Both the position numbers and the translations under genes were made by a program. A stretch of 5,821 nt of DNA, taken from contig JAGWMT010000206.1 of the NCBI GenBank assembly GCA_028871595.1, positions 1-5,821 on the forward strand, written 5' to 3'. The notes under the pieces were generated by a model. The model was not told where the DNA came from. It worked only from the letters and a program-made list of their open reading frames with translations, and did not search any database. Within the stretch, counting starts at the first letter, position 1, and each line of letters begins with the position of its first letter. This DNA comes from Elusimicrobiota bacterium (lineage in GTDB: Bacteria; Elusimicrobiota; Elusimicrobia; UBA1565; UBA9628). Below are positions 1 through 4,027 of the stretch, piece by piece.

Positions 1-485
1 GCGCCGGGCGTGAGCTCATCCATGTGCTTCAGGAAGAGCGTGACCTGCCACATCTGCGTCTCGCTCAGCGTCGCGCGGTAGGAGGGCATCCCGGTCATCC
101 GGATGCCGTGATAGATCTTCCAGAATGTCTCGCCTTCCTCGTCGTCGGTCACGCCGTGCTTGCCCAGTTGGGGGGCATGCTGGTAAAGGCCCTTCGCGAT
201 ATTCGAAGCCTCTCCGTCCGCTCCGCCGTGGCAGACCGCGCAGTTCGCGGCGTACAGCTTCACGCCGGCGATCAGGTTCGCGTCGGTGACGGCGACGGGA
301 TTGGGAGTCGTCGGGGCCTCGCGGTCGATGGTCGCGTGGAGGGATTTCCGGGCCGCCCATTTCTCCAGCGCCGGGGGCGGAGCGTCCGCGTTGGCGGGCA
401 TGCAGCCGTTCGCGACGAACAGATAGGCTCCCAGCAGGCCGGCGAGCAAGGTCGAAACGACGCCCACGACGATTCCTTTCATCAT
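1..485 (-). CDS. Membrane-anchored monohaem cytochrome c (3' end cut by window edge)
   Basis: I read 161 residues from ATG 485 with no stop before base 1, so the C-terminus is missing. Residues 4-25 form one hydrophobic segment after a short start (MMKG), which suggests an uncleaved N-terminal anchor with the haem domain in the periplasm. The haem-binding CxxCH is C82-A-V-C85-H86, inside an 'LYAANCAVCHG' context typical of class I cytochromes c. The likely distal axial ligand is Met133 in 'TGMPSY', and 'ETFWKIYHGIR' (119-129) is the usual helix before it. The expected role is electron transfer; the partner cannot be told. A second ATG at 482 is possible. The only Shine-Dalgarno-like stretch (497-503, GGGGAGT) lies about 11 bases upstream of ATG 485, slightly far. 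The gene sits 44 bp downstream of the protease gene on the same strand, so co-transcription is likely. Confidence 0.9.
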   Translation of the reverse strand, partial: MMKGIVVGVVSTLLAGLLGAYLFVANGCMPANADAPPPALEKWAARKSLHATIDREAPTTPNPVAVTDANLIAGVKLYAANCAVCHGGADGEASNIAKGLYQHAPQLGKHGVTDDEEGETFWKIYHGIRMTGMPSYRATLSETQMWQVTLFLKHMDELTPG

Positions 486-496
486 GGGTACACTTT

Positions 497-503
497 ACTC
501 CCC
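497..503 (-). promoter_or_regulatory. Weak ribosome binding site of the cytochrome gene
   Basis: The minus strand reads GGGGAGT 11 bases before ATG 485 and 14 before ATG 482. The spacing is long, and it favours the first ATG. No convincing promoter lies in the 44-bp gap (486-529), which agrees with read-through from the protease gene. Confidence 0.4.
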
Positions 504-523
504 GCGCGCGGCGGAGTCAACGC

Positions 524-540
524 CCGGAGTCACTCTCCGG
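524..540 (-). other. Small inverted repeat over the protease stop codon
   Basis: CCGGAG and CTCCGG flank a 5-base loop that contains the TGA stop (530-532). The 6-bp stem is perfect but has no T-run after it, so it is not a standard intrinsic terminator. It may be a weak intercistronic hairpin or chance in GC-rich DNA. Confidence 0.25.
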
Positions 541-1408
541 TCGGCATGAGGCTCTGCATCCGCTTCGCGCTCTCGTCCGCTTGGGCCTTCTGCTTCTCTT
601 CCCGCGCGACGCGCTTGGCCTCCGCGGCTCGGTCGGCCAAGGTGCCGTGGCCCGGGTCGTCCTGGGAGAGGCCCAGGGCGTCCAGCCATTTTTCCGCGTT
701 TCGGAACACCTCGACGCGCTTGTCGCGGTTGGGGTCTCCGGCCGTGACCTTGTAGGGCAGCTTCGGGGCCGTCGCGAACGCGAAGGCGTCGGCTTCGTTT
801 TCCACCGGTTTGACGCAGGTGACCGACACCTCGTTGCCCTTGGCTTTTTGGAACGCCGCCATCGCCGCCTGATCGCCGGCTTTTTTGGCGGCGGCGTCCT
901 TTACGGCGTCTCCCGTCGCGGCGGCGGGATAGTAGGCGGTGACGTCGGTATGCGCGAGCCAGTCCGTCAAAATTTTTTGACGGCACTCGTGGACTCGATC
1001 CAAGTGGTTCTTGCCGTCGGGTCCGCGCTTGACGTGCCGCATCTCGTGCAGCATGAAGGTCGCCAACTGCGCTTCGTCGCAGGCGATTTCGAAGATGCCG
1101 AAGGTGTAGATGACGGCATCGTTGGGCAGGCCCAAGGTGCCCTTCTGAAGGGCGGACAGCGGCGAGCCGTCCACCATCCGCATGCTCCCTTGCTTGGGCA
1201 GGTCGTTGATATTGATCAGCGAGAGATGCGGGTCAAGTCCGTCGCCGGCCGCGGCCTTCGCCGCGTCGAAGACGTCCTGCACGCGCTCGCGGTAGTCCAC
1301 GCCCCAGTTGGTGCTGACTCCGCCCGACCCGGGCGGCGGGCATTGGGGTTCGGCGCGGCAAGGGACCGATAGAAGCAGGGCGGCGCAAGCCGGAAGGAGG
1401 CGCTTCAT
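530..1408 (-). CDS. Exported M48-like zinc metalloprotease
   Basis: A 292-residue protein. Residues 1-19 look like a Sec signal peptide (Lys-Arg, then ACAALLLSV, with likely cleavage after CRA). The zinc site is HEMRH at 121-125 (HExxH: His121, Glu122, His125). The third ligand is probably Glu203 in ENEAD (203-207), which fits the ExxAD motif of peptidase family M48. The downstream GHGTLADRAAEAKRV (253-267) resembles the M48 'HPP..eRi' segment. Family knowledge suggests a periplasmic or outer-membrane-associated protease of the BepA/YcaL/LoiP type, but the protein is divergent, with no TPR domain. An Ala/Lys-rich helical stretch (about 163-191) lies between the two zinc motifs. The mature part has four Cys (23, 110, 142, 198) that could pair in the periplasm. 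The C-terminus (259-285) is a charged helix. A GGAG at 1415-1418, six bases before ATG 1408, supports the start. Substrate unknown. Confidence 0.85.
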   Translation of the reverse strand: MKRLLPACAALLLSVPCRAEPQCPPPGSGGVSTNWGVDYRERVQDVFDAAKAAAGDGLDPHLSLININDLPKQGSMRMVDGSPLSALQKGTLGLPNDAVIYTFGIFEIACDEAQLATFMLHEMRHVKRGPDGKNHLDRVHECRQKILTDWLAHTDVTAYYPAAATGDAVKDAAAKKAGDQAAMAAFQKAKGNEVSVTCVKPVENEADAFAFATAPKLPYKVTAGDPNRDKRVEVFRNAEKWLDALGLSQDDPGHGTLADRAAEAKRVAREEKQKAQADESAKRMQSLMPTGE

Positions 1409-1414
1409 GGGGGG

Positions 1415-1418
1415 CTCC
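1415..1418 (-). promoter_or_regulatory. Ribosome binding site of the protease gene
   Basis: GGAG on the minus strand, six bases upstream of ATG 1408. With the promoter just upstream, the predicted 5' leader is only about 17 bases, so this site lies next to the transcription start. Confidence 0.6.
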
Positions 1419-1431
1419 GGGTGCTTCTGGA

Positions 1432-1460
1432 ACGATAAGCCCGGGACCTTGATTTGTCAA
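1432..1460 (-). promoter_or_regulatory. Sigma70-type promoter of the protease-cytochrome unit
   Basis: On the minus strand a perfect -35 TTGACA (1455-1460) is followed by a 17-bp spacer and a -10 TATCGT (1432-1437, four of six matches to TATAAT). Transcription should begin near 1425, giving a leader of about 17 bases that holds the GGAG. Position, spacing and strand all fit the downstream gene, and this is the best promoter in the window. Confidence 0.7.
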
Positions 1461-1466
1461 GAGGCC

Positions 1467-1486
1467 GCGCCGCCTCCACCCGGCGC
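1467..1486 (-). terminator. Possible hairpin terminator of the DUF4404-like gene
   Basis: GCGCCG and CGGCGC form a perfect 6-bp GC stem with an 8-base loop, starting at the last base of the TAG stop (1486-1488). No T-run follows, so intrinsic termination is uncertain. The next gene's -35 begins only 6 bases downstream, which fits a boundary between transcripts. Confidence 0.3.
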
Positions 1487-1752
1487 TAAATTCCCAGAGA
1501 GGACAGTTCCCGGCAGATTTCGGCGGCGGCGGTCGTCAGATTCGGATGCGTGGCTTCAAACTCCTGGGCCGCGTCCTCCAGCCCCTCGAGCGCCAATTTC
1601 ACGCGTTTCGGCGAGCGGTCCTTTCGGGCGGCCTCGTTCGCCGCCGCATCCGCGAAGCCGGCGACGCTGGCGGCCTTCCCGGCGTGGGCCGCGTCCAGCT
1701 GGGCGAGTTCGGCCTTCAAGTTCTTGATTTTCAACAGCGTTTCGTCGAGCAT
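1486..1752 (-). CDS. DUF4404-like small helical protein
   Basis: An 88-residue protein of unknown function. The C-terminal segment FEATHPNLT (65-73), then an amphipathic helix ending in LGI (86-88), matches the signature I recall for DUF4404 (a Phe-Glu-x-x-His-Pro-x-Leu-Thr helix with a terminal Gly-Ile). The N-terminus (1-22) is an amphipathic helix rich in Leu, Lys and Glu with coiled-coil character, and the middle is Ala-rich. No signal peptide, membrane segment or catalytic motif is visible, so it is probably cytoplasmic. I start it at ATG 1752 rather than the in-frame ATG 1773. A strong AGAGAGG lies six bases before 1752, and starting at 1773 would leave no leader and add MRAERFP. It is divergent from the hydrolase gene. 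No function is proposed, and the family assignment is from memory of the pattern. Confidence 0.7.
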   Translation of the reverse strand: MLDETLLKIKNLKAELAQLDAAHAGKAASVAGFADAAANEAARKDRSPKRVKLALEGLEDAAQEFEATHPNLTTAAAEICRELSSLGI

Positions 1753-1756
1753 GGGG

Positions 1757-1765
1757 AACCTCTCT
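1757..1765 (-). promoter_or_regulatory. Ribosome binding site deciding the start of the DUF4404-like gene
   Basis: The minus strand reads AGAGAGGTT, with its GAGG core six bases before ATG 1752. Good match and spacing select this start over the in-frame ATG 1773, which would place the site inside the coding region. Confidence 0.65.
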
Positions 1766-1771
1766 GCGCGC

Positions 1772-1799
1772 ATTCTATATAATGTGGCGTGCGGCGCAA
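1772..1799 (-). promoter_or_regulatory. Putative promoter of the DUF4404-like gene
   Basis: On the minus strand TTGCGC (1794-1799) is followed by 16 bp and then TAGAAT (1772-1777, five of six matches to TATAAT). The predicted start near 1765 gives a very short leader that begins about at the ribosome binding site. The -35 is weak. The A/T-rich island stands out in GC-rich DNA. The opposite strand of the same island reads a perfect TATAAT (1778-1783) that could serve the divergent hydrolase gene. Confidence 0.4.
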
Positions 1800-2540
1800 G
1801 GCGGCGTTCGGTCTGGTGTCGGCGGCGGCGGCGTTGGCTGCGGCCGCGGCGATTCGTCCCTGACCTGGGACAAGATGCTTCTGGACAAACGCGCGAGCGT
1901 TGATGGCCTTCGTCTATTGGCGCCGGACATGCCCGGTTCGGGCGGGTCCCAGCCGCCGGCCGATGCCGCGGGCTGGGCCGTGCGCGCCCAGGCCCGGGCC
2001 CTGCGTCCGGCGCTGGAAAGCCGCTGTGCGCGCTGGACCGTGGCGGGCAACAGCCTGGGCGGCTGGATGTCGTTGTGGCTGGCGATGGACTGGCCGTCGG
2101 GCGTCGACGGCCTGGTGCTGCTCGACGCCGCGGGCATCGACGACCCGTCGGGCCGTCAGGAGGCGTCGGCCCGGGTGCTGGCCGAGCCGACCTTGCCGCT
2201 TCTTAAAGAATTCAGCCGCCGCGCGCGCTACCGCGACCGCGAGGTTCCCGAAAGGGCCTGGGTCTCGGCCTTGGCGGCCATCAAGGGCCGCCACACGTAC
2301 GAGCTGGTGCACGGACTGCGGCGCGATGAGTTGTTGGATTCGCGCCTGTCCTCCCTGCACGCGCCGACGACGATCATTTGGGGGGACGCGGACGGCATCA
2401 TCCCGATCTCCGTCGGGGCGCGGATGCACCGGCTGATCCGGGGCTCGCGCTACGAGGTGGCCCGGCGCTGCGGTCATCTGCCTCAGCAGGAATGTCCGGA
2501 GGTCGTCGCGCGCGCGATCTTCGGGCGCGGGCCGCTCTGA
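1782..2540 (+). CDS. Alpha/beta-fold hydrolase, N-terminally truncated or frameshifted
   Basis: The open frame gives up to 252 residues from ATG 1782. The catalytic set is complete. The nucleophile elbow GNSLGG carries Ser91, the acid is probably Asp204 in WGDADGIIP (200-208), and the base is His232 in CGHLPQQECPE (230-240). DMPGSGGS (49-56) is the strand-end loop usually seen as 'DlPGfG.S'. The GNS(L/M)GG elbow is common in MhpC/BphD-like and lipase-like hydrolases; the substrate cannot be predicted. The start of the fold is missing: residues 24-30 (DSSLTWD) normally follow an HGFG oxyanion loop and two or more beta strands. Here they are preceded by a Gly-rich stretch that looks like out-of-frame sequence. 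No ribosome binding site precedes ATG 1782, which also overlaps a TATAAT. The true start is therefore unknown, and the gene may be a pseudogene or contain an assembly error. It converges on the TPR gene, 71 bp away. Confidence 0.7.
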   Translation: MWRAAQGGVRSGVGGGGVGCGRGDSSLTWDKMLLDKRASVDGLRLLAPDMPGSGGSQPPADAAGWAVRAQARALRPALESRCARWTVAGNSLGGWMSLWLAMDWPSGVDGLVLLDAAGIDDPSGRQEASARVLAEPTLPLLKEFSRRARYRDREVPERAWVSALAAIKGRHTYELVHGLRRDELLDSRLSSLHAPTTIIWGDADGIIPISVGARMHRLIRGSRYEVARRCGHLPQQECPEVVARAIFGRGPL

Positions 2541-2575
2541 TCCTCCGAATTTCCCGCTAGGGCCAGCCCCGCGCC

Positions 2576-2589
2576 GCGGAGAATTCCGC
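2576..2589. other. Weak inverted repeat between convergent genes
   Basis: GCGGA and TCCGC surround a 4-base GAAT loop in the 71-bp gap between the hydrolase and TPR stops. It sits where a two-way terminator would be expected, but the stem is short and no T-run follows on either strand. Confidence 0.2.
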
Positions 2590-2611
2590 ACTTCCAGCGC
2601 AGGCTCTTGCT

Positions 2612-3907
2612 TCATTCCTGCCGATTGAGCAGCGAGGATATCCGGATCGTCTCTCCAGATATCAGCCGACGGTTCAACGTCCGGGCCTCCTCGCAGTAGT
2701 GCCCGTCGTTGGCGGCGCGTGCGGCGTCCGCCGCGGCGTCGTCCCGGCGGCCCAGCGCCAGTAGCGCTTTTGCGCGGAAGACGCGGACTCGGACCGAGGC
2801 TCGGCCGAGCCGGTAAGCGATGTCCGCTTGCTTGAGGGCCGCGGCCCGTCGTCCGGAGCGCAGGTATACCTCCGCCTGAAGCTCCCGCGCGCGCAGGAAG
2901 CCGGGATCCAGGGATAAGCTGCGCGCCAGGTCGCGGCGGACTCTCGCGTCGAGCCCCGTCCACTTCAATCGCGCCTCCGCCCGCCAGGCCAAGGCCCAAG
3001 CATGGTCCTTGTCCCGGCGCAAGGCGGCGTCCAACGCCGCGACCGCTTCGTCGAACCGGCCCATCTGCAGAAGTATCTGCCCGCGCCAGGCGTCGAAGCC
3101 GGCTTTGCGGGGATGGAGGGCCGCGGCCTGAGTCAACTCCGCGAGGGCGCGGTCGCTCCCGTCGCCTCCGCTTCCGGTCCAGCCGTAATCCGCGTCAAGG
3201 CGGACGGCGGCGGCGACGTCGACCAAAGCGAGCTCGTAGCGTCCCAGGTCACGAAGGATCCGAGCGCGCGCCGCGTGGAAACGCGCGGACGGGCGAATGC
3301 GCAGCGCCCGGCCGAGGTCGCGCAAGGCTTCCTCCGGCCGGCCGAGGTCGCGCTGCGCCGCGGCGGCCCATGCGAACGCGCCGGGGTACCGAGGCTTCAT
3401 GCGCGTCGCCCGACCGAGGACAGCGAGGGCCTCTTCGGGCTTTCCGGCTTTTCGCAGGGCCTCTCCGTACCAGGCATGTATCCACGACACAGGCTCAAGC
3501 GCGGACGCGCGCTCGAGCAACGCGCGGCCCTCCACGGGGTGGTGGTTGAGGAGTTCGTCGTATCCCCGATAGGCGAGGACATACGAGAACTCCTTGCGGG
3601 CGGAGAAATCCGAGGCGCTGCGCTGTAGGGCGCGCGCGGACGGCGGCAGACCTTCGGGAATCGGGGCAAGGCCGAACACCCAACACGATTTCGGGTCTCG
3701 CCGCAGGGCGTCCTCGACGTCCGTTTCGTCGCCGCGGGCTGGTGAACGGCCTTCTCGCCGGAGACGATAGCGCAGCAGCAGCAGCCACGCGTGGGCGTCG
3801 CCCGTCCGTTCGATCAGCTTCTGGAGGAGGCGCAGCGCCTGCGCGCGCCGGCCTTGCAGGCGCAGCTTCTCGCACGCCAGGACCAACGTCCAAAAATCAT
3901 CGCGCAC
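2612..3907 (-). CDS. TPR-repeat protein
   Basis: A 431-residue soluble protein with no signal peptide or membrane segment, so probably cytoplasmic. It consists mostly of 34-residue tetratricopeptide repeats, helix pairs with the W/Y-G-A-Y/F-A-P pattern. The clearest repeats are about 142-175, 176-207, 208-241, 270-303, 304-337, 338-371 and 372-404. Diverged ones lie near 8-41 and 107-140. TPR arrays act as protein-binding scaffolds; no catalytic domain is visible, so no specific job can be given. Residues 242-252 (TGSGGDGSDRA) replace the first helix of one repeat with a Gly-rich linker, splitting the array. The start is GTG 3907: the frame is closed by TAG 36 bases upstream and holds no ATG nearby. 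Only a poor GGGG precedes it, so translation may be weak or depend on upstream uvrB. The gene lies 120 bp downstream of uvrB on the same strand, and no clear promoter is visible in the gap. Confidence 0.88.
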   Translation of the reverse strand: MRDDFWTLVLACEKLRLQGRRAQALRLLQKLIERTGDAHAWLLLLRYRLRREGRSPARGDETDVEDALRRDPKSCWVFGLAPIPEGLPPSARALQRSASDFSARKEFSYVLAYRGYDELLNHHPVEGRALLERASALEPVSWIHAWYGEALRKAGKPEEALAVLGRATRMKPRYPGAFAWAAAAQRDLGRPEEALRDLGRALRIRPSARFHAARARILRDLGRYELALVDVAAAVRLDADYGWTGSGGDGSDRALAELTQAAALHPRKAGFDAWRGQILLQMGRFDEAVAALDAALRRDKDHAWALAWRAEARLKWTGLDARVRRDLARSLSLDPGFLRARELQAEVYLRSGRRAAALKQADIAYRLGRASVRVRVFRAKALLALGRRDDAAADAARAANDGHYCEEARTLNRRLISGETIRISSLLNRQE

Positions 3908-3952
3908 GGCCCCATTCTGACTTAAACCCGACTCGTGAAGCTAGGTCTGCGG

Positions 3953-3983
3953 ACCGCCGATACACGGCGGTGCGGATCGGCGG
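3953..3983. repeat. Two overlapping, mutually exclusive hairpins after uvrB
   Basis: Bases 3953-3959 and 3965-3971 form a perfect 7-bp stem (ACCGCCG/CGGCGGT) with a 5-base loop. Bases 3954-3961 and 3976-3983 form a perfect 8-bp stem (CCGCCGAT/ATCGGCGG) with a 14-base loop. They share the 3954-3959 arm, so only one can form. The element lies 45 bp past the uvrB stop and 46 bp before the TPR start, and could slow or end uvrB transcription. No T-run follows on either strand, so it is not a textbook terminator. Confidence 0.5.
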
Positions 3984-4027
3984 GCGCTCAGACAAACGCG
4001 GGCTCATAATTCCTGCCGAGTTGGCGT

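Noticed and set aside
512..533. Direct repeat CGGAGTCA, two copies
   Set aside because: It is only 8 bases, in two copies 14 bases apart, with nothing else to suggest an operator or mobile-element end.
24..755. Long plus-strand open frame across the cytochrome and protease genes
   Set aside because: It is antisense to two genes with clear motifs (CxxCH, HExxH). Its Arg/Gly/Val-rich composition is typical of the reverse of GC-rich codons.
581..1372. Plus-strand open frame of 263 residues opposite the protease gene
   Set aside because: It is a mirror of the protease reading frame, with no recognisable domain and no ribosome binding site.
1914..2999. Minus-strand open frame of 361 residues spanning the hydrolase and the end of the TPR gene
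   Set aside because: It crosses two real genes, is very rich in Arg, Pro and Gly, and matches no domain I know.
3002..3628. Plus-strand open frame opposite the TPR gene
   Set aside because: It is a shadow of the repeat-coding strand; the minus strand shows regular TPR helices.
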